In this document: positions 18,491-28,148 of the stretch, one piece after another
How the letters are laid out: each line of letters opens with the position of its first letter
Numbering within the stretch: position 1 is the stretch's first letter
Source: Vibrio gallaecicus
Lineage (GTDB): Bacteria > Pseudomonadota > Gammaproteobacteria > Enterobacterales > Vibrionaceae
Assembly (NCBI RefSeq): GCF_024347495.1
Contig: NZ_AP025490.1
Coordinates: 1,364,001 to 1,428,000 of the forward strand
DNA: 64,000 bases
Reading direction: 5' to 3'
Program-made: the position numbers and the translations under genes
Notes under the pieces: model-generated
The model's input: the letters and a program-made list of their open reading frames with translations, nothing else
Told to the model about the DNA's origin: nothing
Database searches by the model: none

Positions 18491-20857
18491 ATGACTCAGT
18501 TTTCTCAATCGGTTCCAGAGAGCAAAACGTTAACCTATAAAAACCAAGGGAAATTTGGTCAAGTAGAGATCGCTTGGACCGATAAGGATGTACCGCGTAT
18601 CCAAGCCGATAACTATGAAAGCTTAGGGTTTGGTTATGGGTATGCTCATGCCCGAGATAGATTGATTGAACTTGTTGGGCAGGCTATTGCCATGCGTGGT
18701 CAACGCTCTAAATATTATGGACCTGAAGCCTTTTCGACCTTAGGTTTTCTCAAAACTACCAACCTCAATTCTGATTTAATGTTCAAGCTTAGGGTGCCCG
18801 ATGAATGGGTACAAGAAGAGCTGAAACAATTAAATCCAGAGACTCAAGATTATGCTTTTGGTTATGTAAATGGCCTGAATTACTTTGTTGATAGTCTATC
18901 TGAGACAGAATACCAACAGATCGTTGGTCAAGAACCTATCGTTAGATTTGAAGTCGAGGACGTTGTTCGCTTTACCATGCGCTTTGGGGTAATGAAGGAG
19001 CTGATTGAAATTGGCCCTCATCTAGTTGCATCAGCTAATGTAGTCGCATCAACCAACTCAGTTACACCAACTAATTTAAATACGCCAGCAAATGGCATTA
19101 ACGCTAATACCCCAAGCAATGTAATTTCCCCTCATAGCACACCAGTTGAAGTCGAAGGAGGCTTTGGCAGCAATGCTTGGGCCTACGGTGGCGATTTTGT
19201 TGAAGATGGTAGTGCAATCTTGGTAGGTAATCCCCATTCTGCATGGCAAAGAAATCCGCATCAATTACGTATTTATATGCACCAGTGTCATCTCACGATT
19301 CCGGGTGAACTTGATGCAGCAGGCACCACTTTCTTAGGTTTTCCGCTACCGCTGACGGGGTACAATGCCGATGTCTCTTGGAGTATTTTGGATGCAGCGA
19401 CAGTTACACCTTACGTGATGCAGCTTATGGACGTTAAGCTTAAGCAAGACTCGTTCAAGTATTTGGTGGATGGTGAATACCAGTCAGCGACTATACGCAG
19501 AATCGATATTGAAACACGACAAGAATCTGGTGAAATCACCATTCAATCCTACCAGTTTGCACAGTCACATTTAGGGACGCTTTTCCATCTTCCTCAATCA
19601 CCAAACAAGCCAGCAGGTTGGTATGCAATCACTAATCCAGGTGAGAGAAATGCTAAGGGCTTGGATCAGTTTTTATCGGCGGCGAAGGCTCGCTCAACCC
19701 GAGAGTTTATCGAGCAGATAGAGCAACACCGCGGCGTGCTTTGCCAGCTTGTTGTCGCAGATAAACATGGCGATGTGGGTTACGTAGTGGCGGGTAATGT
19801 TCCACCGATCACCGACGAAGTTATGGCTAGCGCTCATGTAGGTATTGAAGGCGTTGCGTTTAACGTTTTGGATGGCAGCCAAACTAAAAACTCGTTCCGT
19901 GATAAACACCAGAGACCACTGCAAGCCGCTAAATCATTTTATCCCAACATTATCTCTCGTGGCATTATCCATAATACCAACAACAGCTATAAGTACAGTG
20001 AGTTTGGTAAGCAGCAGCCTGACTATCCATCTGTATTTGGCCAGCATAAACAGCAGCACACATTGGCAGCCGCAAGGCTCGACTATGATCCTCGCCTAAT
20101 AATGTCGTATAAGCGAATCAAGGAGATCAGCTCGAACGGCAAGATAAGTGCTCAACAAGTGCTAAAGGTAGTGTTTGATAATCGCAACTATGCTGCTGAG
20201 ACTTTTCTTGATTGGCTATTAAGTTTAGAGCCGAGCGATTGTTCAGCACTGACCAAGCAAGCTTTTTACGTGCTTGCGAATTGGGATAGGAAAAACAACG
20301 CAGACAGCCGTGGGGCGTTATTGTTTCACCAGCTGTGGGGCAAGCTTGTTCAGGCGAAGCTGGTTAGAGTGACAGGGTTTGGTGATCCAGAAGTGGACTC
20401 AGAAATCTCAACTACACTACAAAGCCAGAAAGTGATTTTGGCTGCGCTGGAGCAGTCTGTTATAGAGTTAGAGCAACTTGGTTTTGCATTAGATACTGCG
20501 TGGGGGAGCGTGCTCTATCAGACCGCAGAAAACCACCCAATAGCCATGCATGGAGGATCTTATGAGCAAGGTATTCTCAACGGAGAAATGCCCGCAGAGT
20601 TAACTCGTGAAGGTTTTGCCTACATCTTGTTTGGTACAGCATATCTTCAGTTAACCCAATGGAAAGATGACACGATTGTTCCACAGGTGTTATTAGCACA
20701 TGGTCAGCGCGATGGGATAGATTCAACAGCACGCACATGCCAGTTGCAAATGTTTCTTGATAAAGAACTATACGCAATTCCTTATAGCCCCGAGCAGTGG
20801 GACAGCACCCACGTCACCGATAGAATTACGATAACCAACGCAGACCTTGCTTCCTAA
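18491..20857 (+). CDS. Penicillin-acylase-family Ntn hydrolase
   Basis: 788 residues. An N-terminal alpha-like part (GKFGQVEIAWTDKDVPRIQA...FGYGYAHARDRL, quoted in pieces) is followed by a low-complexity Ala/Asn/Thr/Pro linker (about residues 178-220) and GGFG-SNAW, where Ser227 would become the N-terminal nucleophile after self-cleavage. The beta part carries GNPHSAWQRNPHQL and GFPLPLTGYNADVSWS, as in cephalosporin and homoserine-lactone acylases. I see no signal peptide and no upstream in-frame start (a stop codon lies 12 bases before ATG), unlike PvdQ, which acts in the periplasm. It is the first gene after the Fur box and is followed by fepB after 55 bases. Amide deacylation of an imported or secreted acyl-siderophore is the best inference; PvdQ and BntA are known Ntn acylases acting on siderophores. 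Confidence 0.85.
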   Translation: MTQFSQSVPESKTLTYKNQGKFGQVEIAWTDKDVPRIQADNYESLGFGYGYAHARDRLIELVGQAIAMRGQRSKYYGPEAFSTLGFLKTTNLNSDLMFKLRVPDEWVQEELKQLNPETQDYAFGYVNGLNYFVDSLSETEYQQIVGQEPIVRFEVEDVVRFTMRFGVMKELIEIGPHLVASANVVASTNSVTPTNLNTPANGINANTPSNVISPHSTPVEVEGGFGSNAWAYGGDFVEDGSAILVGNPHSAWQRNPHQLRIYMHQCHLTIPGELDAAGTTFLGFPLPLTGYNADVSWSILDAATVTPYVMQLMDVKLKQDSFKYLVDGEYQSATIRRIDIETRQESGEITIQSYQFAQSHLGTLFHLPQSPNKPAGWYAITNPGERNAKGLDQFLSAAKARSTREFIEQIEQHRGVLCQLVVADKHGDVGYVVAGNVPPITDEVMASAHVGIEGVAFNVLDGSQTKNSFRDKHQRPLQAAKSFYPNIISRGIIHNTNNSYKYSEFGKQQPDYPSVFGQHKQQHTLAAARLDYDPRLIMSYKRIKEISSNGKISAQQVLKVVFDNRNYAAETFLDWLLSLEPSDCSALTKQAFYVLANWDRKNNADSRGALLFHQLWGKLVQAKLVRVTGFGDPEVDSEISTTLQSQKVILAALEQSVIELEQLGFALDTAWGSVLYQTAENHPIAMHGGSYEQGILNGEMPAELTREGFAYILFGTAYLQLTQWKDDTIVPQVLLAHGQRDGIDSTARTCQLQMFLDKELYAIPYSPEQWDSTHVTDRITITNADLAS

Positions 20858-20912
20858 TTTATTCTATTTAACTCGTTATTTTTAAAAATATATTTATGGG
20901 TCTTAATCAATA

Positions 20913-21833
20913 ATGAAAAAGATAATCTTAACTTTGGTCACTGTACTGACAGCCACAGTTTCAACCGCTGCGCTAGCCTGGCCAAAGAGCTTTGTTAACG
21001 CCGATGGAAGTACGACAATTATCCCAGCAAAACCAGTTAGGGTGCTATCTACCTCGGTCAGTATCACAGGTACCTTACTCGCCATTGACGCACCTTTAAT
21101 AGCAAGTGCTACTGATATTACAGGGGGATTTTTTGGACAATGGCAGTCAGTTGCTAATCAACGTTCGGTAAATAAGTTGTGGCCGGCTGGTAGTGTGGAC
21201 ATTGAATCTGCCTATATTGAGCAGCCAGATCTGATTGTTGTATCTACATCTGGTGCAGATTCGGCGCTTAACCAAGTTAAAGAGCTTCGCTCCATTGCCC
21301 CAACTATTATTGTTGATTACAGCACTCAATCATGGCAGGAATTAGCTAAGCAACTGGGCGATGCGTTGGGTAGTGAAAAGCATGTTGAAGATATTGTTGC
21401 TGAATTTGACCAGTTGGTTGCGGACGCTAAAGGGCAATTAAACTTGCCTGATGGTAGAGCTAATCTTATTAGCTACCACGGACCGGGAGTGACCAATGCT
21501 GTAGCGCAATCGGAAGGGGCGCATGCGCTATTACTTTCGGCATTGGGATTTGAACTCGAATCACCAGATCATAGTTGGCATACCGGCCCTGCCTTTCATA
21601 GCGATTTTGTTTTAGTTAATTATGAAAAGTTAACCCAACTTAAGGCTGAAACTAGCTTTTTACTTGAGGCTTCTGACGAGCGAGCTCAGAGCTTGATGTC
21701 TGATGCGGTATTAAAAAACTTACCATCGGTGAAAAACCAGCAAGTTTATGGGTTAGGAGAGAACACCTTTCGAGTTGATCTCTACAGTTCCAGAGACATT
21801 ATCAAAAATATGCTTGCGCGATTTGGAAGCTAG
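20913..21833 (+). CDS. fepB: Catecholate siderophore-binding periplasmic protein (FepB-like)
   Basis: 306 residues; signal peptide cut at ALA-WP (about residue 22). The early part closely follows E. coli FepB: VRVLSTSVSITGTLLAIDAPLI, then GFFGQWQSVA and a PDLIVVSTSGADSA segment, with SIAPTIIVDY. It captures a ferric catecholate in the periplasm and hands it to FepD/FepG. Eight bases before the next ORF. The gene symbol is by similarity to the enterobactin system; VctP of V. cholerae is the alternative name. Confidence 0.85.
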   Translation: MKKIILTLVTVLTATVSTAALAWPKSFVNADGSTTIIPAKPVRVLSTSVSITGTLLAIDAPLIASATDITGGFFGQWQSVANQRSVNKLWPAGSVDIESAYIEQPDLIVVSTSGADSALNQVKELRSIAPTIIVDYSTQSWQELAKQLGDALGSEKHVEDIVAEFDQLVADAKGQLNLPDGRANLISYHGPGVTNAVAQSEGAHALLLSALGFELESPDHSWHTGPAFHSDFVLVNYEKLTQLKAETSFLLEASDERAQSLMSDAVLKNLPSVKNQQVYGLGENTFRVDLYSSRDIIKNMLARFGS

Positions 21834-21867
21834 TTAATTATTGTGTCAGAAAAAAATACCGATTGAA

Positions 21868-22881
21868 ATGAATCAACTAGCCCATACTGTTGCCCGAAGA
21901 AGTAAGCGACAAGTAAATATCGTTTTGATTGCTACCCTTATTAGTTTGCCTGTTTTAATGCTAATCAGCATATTTATTGGTTCCCGAGATATTGCAGTAG
22001 CAACAACCCTTGAAGCGTTGTTTTACTTTGATGACACCAACTCTGAACACCTCGTTGTTCACCACTTGCGAATTCCTAGAACCTTGCTTGCTGTGGCTGT
22101 AGGAGCCGCGCTTGGTGTTTCGGGTATCATCATGCAAGCGATCACTCGTAACCCATTAGCTGACCCCGGGATCCTTGGTGTCAATGCTGGAGCGATGACT
22201 ATGATCGTGCTAGGTATTTCCATATTTGGGGTGACGAACTTATTAACTTATGTGTGGTTAGGGTTGTTAGGTGCTGCGATCACAGGTGTGTTGGTCTACC
22301 TTATCGCAGGAAAAGGGAGAAAGGTTGATGCCGTACGAGTCGTTTTATCAGGTACTGCACTAACGGTTATGCTCTTGGCTGTCACCAGCCTAATCACTAT
22401 CAATAGCCATCAAGAAGTATTCCACCAGTACCGTCATTGGTCGGTCGGGTCATTACAAGGGCGCAGTTATGATGTGTTGTATTCGGTTTCTCTATTTATT
22501 GGGGTAGGGCTGTTGTTGTCTTTGGCATTAGCTAAGCCACTAAATTCAATTGTATTGGGTTTTGAAAAAGGTCTGACACTAGGTATCAACCCTAGATTTG
22601 TCTGGGCTGGTTCATTTATTGTTGTGACAATATTGGCGGGTAGCGCTACGGCAGCAGTAGGACCTATTAGCTTTCTTGGTTTGACTGCCCCTCATATTAC
22701 CAAGTTGATTGTTGGCTCCGATCATAAAAAACTTCTACCTACCTCTATGCTGATTTCAGCTTTATTGCTTCTCAGTGCCGATATATTGGGTCGTATCGTT
22801 GGTTACCCAGATGAAATAAGTGCCGGTATCATGGTTGCATTAATCGGTGGACCGTTTTTCTTGTACTTGATTAGGCGTTAG
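21868..22881 (+). CDS. fepD: Ferric siderophore ABC permease, FepD-like
   Basis: 337 residues, about nine to ten membrane spans of the FecCD type. Diagnostic stretches: HHLRIPRTLLAVAVGAALGVSG, ITRNPLADPGILGVNAGA, and the ATPase-contact loop GPISFLGLTAPHITK (given in parts). An in-frame TTG at 21841 is possible, giving nine more residues; I prefer the ATG. The stop is followed by fepG two bases later. Confidence 0.88.
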   Translation: MNQLAHTVARRSKRQVNIVLIATLISLPVLMLISIFIGSRDIAVATTLEALFYFDDTNSEHLVVHHLRIPRTLLAVAVGAALGVSGIIMQAITRNPLADPGILGVNAGAMTMIVLGISIFGVTNLLTYVWLGLLGAAITGVLVYLIAGKGRKVDAVRVVLSGTALTVMLLAVTSLITINSHQEVFHQYRHWSVGSLQGRSYDVLYSVSLFIGVGLLLSLALAKPLNSIVLGFEKGLTLGINPRFVWAGSFIVVTILAGSATAAVGPISFLGLTAPHITKLIVGSDHKKLLPTSMLISALLLLSADILGRIVGYPDEISAGIMVALIGGPFFLYLIRR

Positions 22882-22882
22882 T

Positions 22883-23941
22883 GTGTTTACAGTTACTAAA
22901 GTGCTTTCTTCTCGACATTTGTACGCCTTGCGGTGTAAGTCTGTTTCCGTTGTGGTGAATACAAAGAATATATCGATCGCCGCTATCATGACCCTTGGCT
23001 TGTGTGCTCTTATTTTTTTCGCCCTTAGCGTGGGAAAATTACCGACCACTGTTCACCAGGTTTTGGAGTTGTTACTTTCTTCGGATCGAACTGACGGTGG
23101 CTTTCAGGCTAAAATCTTGTGGGATATCCGCTTTCCTAGGGTCATTACTGCTGTGTTTTCCGGCGCCGCTCTTGGGGTTTCTGGCGCGATCTTCCAGTCT
23201 ATCTCCCGTAATCCATTAGGGTCTCCCGATATTATAGGTTTCACCTCAGGAGCGGCTGCTGGAGCGTTAATTCAGATCATCTATTTTTCCGGTGGTTCAA
23301 TTCAAGTTGCTATTGGAGCAATTGTCGGCGGTTTTGCAACGGCTGCGGTAGTACTGGCTCTATCTTATCAAGGCGGTACTATTAAGCGTCAAAACCTAGT
23401 GCTAACTGGCATTGGTATTGGAGCAATACTCAGTGCGTTTAACGGTCTGTTGCTAGTCAAAGGAGAGATAGATAGCGCTATTACAGGCAATCTATGGTTG
23501 GCGGGATCGCTGCATGCCAGAACATGGGAACACGCATTACCAGTACTATTTGGAGTAGTATTGCTTTTACCGCTAGTCAAGCTATTTTCAGCGGCAATGG
23601 CAGGGCTAGAACTAGGAGAGTTACGTGCCCAGTCGGTTGGCATTCGGGTATTAAAACTTCGACTGATAATGACACTAATAGGCGTTGCACTTGCGGCGTT
23701 GGCAACGGCATCTACTGGACCTATCGCTTTTATTGCCTTGGCTGCTCCGCAACTGATGGCTCGGTTAAGAAATACAGCAAACTTACCCATTATTTCATCA
23801 GCGCTGATGGGCGCTTTGATACTGCTAATCGCCGACCTTATTACTCAACTATTGCCAATTGATCTCAACTTACCAATAGGGAGAGTGTGTGGAATTATTG
23901 GCGGGTTTTATTTACTTTGGCTTATCACCAGAAGCCGATAA
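22883..23941 (+). CDS. fepG: Ferric siderophore ABC permease, FepG-like
   Basis: 352 residues, second FecCD-type permease. Like E. coli FepG it has IFQSISRNPLGSPDIIGF and GPIAFIALAAPQLMARL. Starts with GTG just after the fepD stop; an internal ATG at 22988 would remove the first span and is less likely. Forms the membrane channel with FepD. Confidence 0.88.
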   Translation: MFTVTKVLSSRHLYALRCKSVSVVVNTKNISIAAIMTLGLCALIFFALSVGKLPTTVHQVLELLLSSDRTDGGFQAKILWDIRFPRVITAVFSGAALGVSGAIFQSISRNPLGSPDIIGFTSGAAAGALIQIIYFSGGSIQVAIGAIVGGFATAAVVLALSYQGGTIKRQNLVLTGIGIGAILSAFNGLLLVKGEIDSAITGNLWLAGSLHARTWEHALPVLFGVVLLLPLVKLFSAAMAGLELGELRAQSVGIRVLKLRLIMTLIGVALAALATASTGPIAFIALAAPQLMARLRNTANLPIISSALMGALILLIADLITQLLPIDLNLPIGRVCGIIGGFYLLWLITRSR

Positions 23942-23955
23942 CTCAGTAACTTATT

Positions 23956-24783
23956 ATGACTATTTTTGATTCTGTAACGGATGGACATTCAACACTCAGC
24001 GCTGAAAATCTAACGCTTGGATATGGCTCAAAGATCATATGTGAGGCTCTCGATGTCACTATACCGAGTGGGCAATTAACGGTCATCGTTGGACCTAATG
24101 GCTGCGGTAAGTCGACGCTTCTAAAAAGCCTATGTCGCTTGCTAAAACCAAAGCAGGGACATGTGATTTTAAATGGTGAACAGATCCAGCGTATGCCGAG
24201 TAAAGAGCTCGCTAAAATGTTAGGTTTTCTGCCTCAAAGCTCTCCCACCCCAGATCGGGTTACAGTGGAAGAATTAATTGCACGTGGACGCCATGCTCAT
24301 CAAGGATTATTTAGCCAGTGGAGCATAGAAGATGAGCGTGCAGTAAAACAAGCGATGCGTGTCACACGTGTTGAAGAGTTTGCCGAGCATTCGGTTGATG
24401 CTTTGTCTGGCGGTCAACGGCAGCGGGTCTGGATTGCAATGTTGTTGGCACAGCAAACGCCAATCCTAATGTTAGATGAGCCAACGACCTATTTAGATAT
24501 CTCCCATCAACTTGAATTGCTTGAGCTATTTAAAAAACTCAAGCAACAGCAGAGCAACACCATCGTTGCTGTACTACATGATTTGAACCAAGCCTGCCGT
24601 TACGCCGATAATCTGATTGTATTGAGTGGCGGTAAAATTGTGGCTCAAGGTTCCCCTAATGAGCTAATGACCGAGTCTTTGGTTAAGCAAGTGTTCGGTT
24701 TAGATAGTTTAATTATCCCAGACCCAGTCACAAGTACACCTATGGTTGTACCTAAAGCTCCCTTGATACCAGACGTAGTGTGA
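23956..24783 (+). CDS. fepC: Ferric siderophore ABC ATPase, FepC-like
   Basis: 275 residues. Walker A GPNGCGKST near residue 46, signature LSGGQRQR near 150, Walker B ILMLDEP and the switch HDL are intact. Drives import through FepD/FepG. The N-terminus has about 15 residues more than E. coli FepC and the tail (SLIIPDPVTSTPMVVPK) is family-typical. Last gene of the operon; no clear terminator follows. Confidence 0.9.
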   Translation: MTIFDSVTDGHSTLSAENLTLGYGSKIICEALDVTIPSGQLTVIVGPNGCGKSTLLKSLCRLLKPKQGHVILNGEQIQRMPSKELAKMLGFLPQSSPTPDRVTVEELIARGRHAHQGLFSQWSIEDERAVKQAMRVTRVEEFAEHSVDALSGGQRQRVWIAMLLAQQTPILMLDEPTTYLDISHQLELLELFKKLKQQQSNTIVAVLHDLNQACRYADNLIVLSGGKIVAQGSPNELMTESLVKQVFGLDSLIIPDPVTSTPMVVPKAPLIPDVV

Positions 24784-24955
24784 GTCTTAACTAGCTTTCA
24801 CCTGACTCTTTGACCATATGGCAAGATGTGATACCACAATAACCTGATGATTTTACGTTAAATTGTCGGGAATTCTTCAGCATTCGACTCAGTAAAATTT
24901 TCGCGTAACTCTTTATCGTATTGACCTCCAACAACCCAATTCGTTTGTTCGTTCG

Positions 24956-24976
24956 AAAAGCACAAATTCAGAAGTA
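24956..24976 (+). repeat. Shared upstream element, copy 2
   Basis: Identical to 18296-18316 (core cacaaattcagaagta); lies about 35 bases before the Fur box. The flanks differ, so the identity is unlikely to be a larger duplication. Confidence 0.75.
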
Positions 24977-25011
24977 TGTGCTTACAACCCTTAGTAAGAT
25001 ACGTCTGCAAA

Positions 25012-25026
25012 TGAGAATTGTTATCA
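25012..25026. promoter_or_regulatory. Fur box of the TonB receptor gene
   Basis: TGAGAATTGTTATCA; its reverse, TGATAACAATTCTCA, matches the 7-1-7 Fur palindrome at 12 of 14 informative positions. Confidence 0.7.
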
Positions 25027-25272
25027 AAAATTGAATCCAAATAACAAGATAACTAAACCGTACAAATCAGAGACATGTGCTACTAAAAGTAAGCCAGCAC
25101 TTCGGCTAAATACTTATTTAGAACATGGTCTTATTACTATTGCCACGTGATAAACGTGTCGGAAAGTTAACAAGCAGTGCGAAGCCGTACCCCAACGAAC
25201 TTTAAACCGAGGTAATGCAAGCCAAAGTAGCTTGTTATACGGCGACCAGAAAAAATCTAGGAGAATGACCAA

Positions 25273-27321
25273 ATGGAATTAGTGCCTATAGAGCGCTTAG
25301 CGAAAAGCCAGTCAAGCAGATACCCACTCAGTACTATTGCTGCATCAATTGCAGTTGTCTGCTTTGGTATGCAAGCAGGACTTGCCGCTGCCGAAGAAGA
25401 GACCAAAGACGCTATAGTACCTACTATCGTGGTATACGGTGACAAATCCGAGCGTGCTCTCCAAGAAACCAGCGCAAGTGTTGTTGTTTATGACCAAGAT
25501 TCAATGGAGGAAAAGGGCATTAATACGACTCAGGACTTACTGAGAATGAGCCCAAACATTGTTGATACTGGCTATGGAAACCAGATTGCGACGGTGCGAG
25601 GAGTTGATGGCTCTGGACCTGGCGTGGGTGCTGCAGCTTTTATTTCAGGTTCAAAGCCTAGGCTAAATGTCTCTTTAGATGGACGATCGCTGACCTACAA
25701 TGAACTCGCCTATGGGCAAAATTCAATGTGGGATATGCAGCAGGCAGAGGTTTATCTTGGTCCACAAAGCTATATACAAGGTCGAAACTCCATTGCCGGA
25801 ACAGTAGTTTTGAAATCTAACGCCCCTATTTTTGAGCGTCAATTTTCAGTTAAAGGTGGTTTGGGAAACAATAGCCTCCAACAGACCGCCATCGTATATA
25901 ACGATGTTCTGGTGGATGATCAGGTCGCATTTCGTATTAGTGCTGATAGGCAGTATCAAGAAAGTTCTGTAGCGCTGGTTAGCTATGAACCTGCGGGGGA
26001 TTCCAAAGAAATTGAGTCAAACGTCATTCGAGCTAAGTTACTTATCGAACCTGGTAAAATACCGGATCTATCTTCGACGCTTAGCATTTCACATAATGAC
26101 CATCGTGCTCCGCAGGGTGAGTATGAGCCTGACGATTCACAGTTTGCCCCATTCCCTTCGAAACGTCCGGTGTCTGAAGGACATTCGAATAGCTATGTAT
26201 GGGATCTAACCTACGCTGCGACATCTAATATCGAGTTGGCATTTAACACCAACTATACTGATTTCGAAATCGAACGTATTGTTCCGACAGGTGATAGATT
26301 CACCGCAGAAATTCAAGGTAAGGAATACCATATTGAGCCAACCATTAGATATGTCTCTGATTCGGAGCAACTGGATCTTTTAGCTGGGGTAAGATATTTC
26401 AGTAATAGCCAAGATGATTTTATTGATGGCATGGGTTCCTATGAGGATGAAACTAAGACCCAATCTGCTTACTTGCAAGCCATTTATAACCTAACCCCAA
26501 GCTTGGTACTAACGGCGGTCGGTCGTTATGAAAGTGAGAAACGCTTTAGGCAGGGGGGGAGCGGGCCGTTTGCTCTAGAGCTTGATAAGACCTATAACGA
26601 TTTCTTACCTAAGTTAGCCTTGGCGTGGCACTCAGACAAAAACAACACCTTTGGTGTGAGTGCAGCAAAAGGATTTGGCTCAGGTGGTGCCGGCGTTGAT
26701 TTCATTGCAGGGTCAACGTACATGTTCGACAAAGAATCTGTTTGGAACTACGAAATATTTACTCGTCATCGCTTAATGGATCAAAGCCTGCAGCTGACGA
26801 CAAATGTGTTCTATAACGACTACGACAATTTGCAACAGTTAACTGGCGCAGAGATCTCGAACTTGGATGATGCAAAGTCTTATGGTGCAGAAGCCACAAT
26901 CGATTGGTATGCAACACAAGACTTGAGTGTCTTCGCTAATATGGGTCTATTGAAAACTGAACTTAGCGATAGTACCCAGAATATCTATGAAGGCAAAGAG
27001 TTTGCTCGTGCTCCTGGGTTTACTGGTGCTGCAGGGCTGAACTATTGGCTAAGTAATTTTGAGTTCAATGGTAACGTTCAGTACGTTGGAGATTATTACT
27101 CAACGACAGACAATAACGAAGTAGGAAAGATCTCTGGCTATACCACTGTCAATACATCTATTGCTTATGTATTCGATTATGGCCATGCCAAACTATTTGC
27201 GAATAACTTGTTCGATTCAAACGACGTTATACTTTACGAAGCTCGAGGAGAGGTATATACCGCATCCCCACTTCTACAAAAAGCGCGCACAGTGGGCTTA
27301 TTGGTGCAGCTTGACTTCTAA
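25273..27321 (+). CDS. TonB-dependent siderophore receptor
   Basis: 682 residues. A long N-region (about 25 residues) precedes a hydrophobic signal ending GLAAAEEE. A TonB-box-like PTIVVYG follows. The plug domain spans about residues 65-180 (SVVVYDQDSMEEKGI, LLRMSPNIVDTGYGNQIATVRG), then a 22-strand-type barrel with aromatic residues, ending LLVQLDF as outer-membrane porins do. It brings an iron chelate across the outer membrane with TonB. The plug does not contain the usual FepA/IrgA motifs, so its ligand may differ from enterobactin. AGGAGAATGACCAA precedes the ATG. Transcribed separately from fepBDGC but shares its control elements. Confidence 0.9.
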   Translation: MELVPIERLAKSQSSRYPLSTIAASIAVVCFGMQAGLAAAEEETKDAIVPTIVVYGDKSERALQETSASVVVYDQDSMEEKGINTTQDLLRMSPNIVDTGYGNQIATVRGVDGSGPGVGAAAFISGSKPRLNVSLDGRSLTYNELAYGQNSMWDMQQAEVYLGPQSYIQGRNSIAGTVVLKSNAPIFERQFSVKGGLGNNSLQQTAIVYNDVLVDDQVAFRISADRQYQESSVALVSYEPAGDSKEIESNVIRAKLLIEPGKIPDLSSTLSISHNDHRAPQGEYEPDDSQFAPFPSKRPVSEGHSNSYVWDLTYAATSNIELAFNTNYTDFEIERIVPTGDRFTAEIQGKEYHIEPTIRYVSDSEQLDLLAGVRYFSNSQDDFIDGMGSYEDETKTQSAYLQAIYNLTPSLVLTAVGRYESEKRFRQGGSGPFALELDKTYNDFLPKLALAWHSDKNNTFGVSAAKGFGSGGAGVDFIAGSTYMFDKESVWNYEIFTRHRLMDQSLQLTTNVFYNDYDNLQQLTGAEISNLDDAKSYGAEATIDWYATQDLSVFANMGLLKTELSDSTQNIYEGKEFARAPGFTGAAGLNYWLSNFEFNGNVQYVGDYYSTTDNNEVGKISGYTTVNTSIAYVFDYGHAKLFANNLFDSNDVILYEARGEVYTASPLLQKARTVGLLVQLDF

Positions 27322-27331
27322 ATCCTAAGCA

Positions 27332-27362
27332 CAGGTCAGCATTGATGATGCTGGCCTTTTTG
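27332..27362 (+). terminator. Terminator of the TonB receptor gene
   Basis: ggtcagcat / gatgctggcc stem (one G-T pair) with a short loop, followed by TTTTT. Confidence 0.8.
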
Positions 27363-27563
27363 GGAGCACAGAGCTACTAACAGATCTACATTGTGGTTGT
27401 GAACGACTCGTTTTATCCATTAGTGCGACAATACTTTCATTAAATAGAAGTGATCTAAGACTTAAACTCTGACCTTTAGCTGCTCAATCTCTACTACGTT
27501 ATGTCGCTGATAGTGATAGAATCTCCGCATCAAAATTATCGAGAAACTAGGTATTTATAAACA

Positions 27564-27902
27564 ATGTTTATCCATCATGCTAACGGCATTGACTGGCTGG
27601 TGATTACAGCTTTTGAAGAACTGAAAAGTATGTTTATCGAAGAAGCAGGTACAATTCCATCTTGCTTCTCTACCATTAGTGAATTGAGCCTGATTGATCA
27701 AGCCAAGCGTGCTTACGGATATTTGCCCACATTCAGCGGCATAATCACCGATACTGGCACCTATCAAAGAAAGGGTAATGAAGAAGATTTGAACCCACAG
27801 CTTGCCTGCCTAGTTGAGGGGCGTGGTAGGGTGTTTATCTATCATGGCGGCTTTGTGGCTTTTGTGGATGACGAACAAACGTTCATTACCCGAATGGACT
27901 GA
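27564..27902 (+). CDS. Hypothetical protein
   Basis: 112 residues, no signal peptide or membrane span. I do not recognise it. The C-terminal half (LNPQLACLVEGRGRVFIYHGGFVAFVDDEQTFI, quoted in parts: LVEGRGRVFIYHGG and FVAFVDDEQ) has a compact beta character. No strong ribosome site is visible before the ATG. The neighbour downstream is a dead hydrolase gene. Confidence 0.45.
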   Translation: MFIHHANGIDWLVITAFEELKSMFIEEAGTIPSCFSTISELSLIDQAKRAYGYLPTFSGIITDTGTYQRKGNEEDLNPQLACLVEGRGRVFIYHGGFVAFVDDEQTFITRMD

Positions 27903-27940
27903 ACATAATTCAGCAACTTGAAATGGGTAAATTGGCGAAT

Positions 27941-28136
27941 TGGTATTCATTCTTGGCAGCATGAATACCGTAGAACTAGGTCCAACAGCTAAGTACGGTG
28001 ATCATTTATTTCATGGTGATGAGAAAATTTCGTATGGCATAAAAAGGGGCGAAGAGAAGGCAGTTATCGGAAAAACAACGGGACTCAGTTATTTTAGTTG
28101 GGCATTACATGGCTGGTGGTATTATCGCTAAACCCG
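27941..28136 (+). pseudogene. Decayed alpha/beta hydrolase gene
   Basis: ttggtattcat, the signal-peptide end at agcatgaatacc, taagtacggt and tatggcataaaa line up with bases 5390-5500 of the intact hydrolase gene. After a deletion of about 215 bases the frame ATT TTA GTT GGG CAT TAC ATG GCT GGT GGT gives ILVGHYMAGG, the nucleophile elbow with Ser changed to Tyr. It then breaks off before a terminator that also resembles the hydrolase one. A 63-codon open frame here is an accident of the decay, and the catalytic serine is lost. Confidence 0.75.
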
Positions 28137-28148
28137 TCAAATTTTTTG

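Larger units (their letters stand above)
24784..25272. other. Long regulatory region before the TonB receptor gene
   Basis: 489 bases with no supported gene (a minus-strand 60-codon frame is not convincing). It contains the second copy of the shared element, a Fur box, and about 245 bases of leader between the Fur box and the start codon, long enough for post-transcriptional control; I could not identify a riboswitch. Confidence 0.6.

Noticed and set aside
24858..25040. 60-codon minus-strand gene in the TonB receptor leader
   Set aside because: Covers the Fur box and shared element; no ribosome site or protein-like features.
27940..28131. 63-codon ORF as a gene
   Set aside because: It is an open frame across a decayed hydrolase gene.
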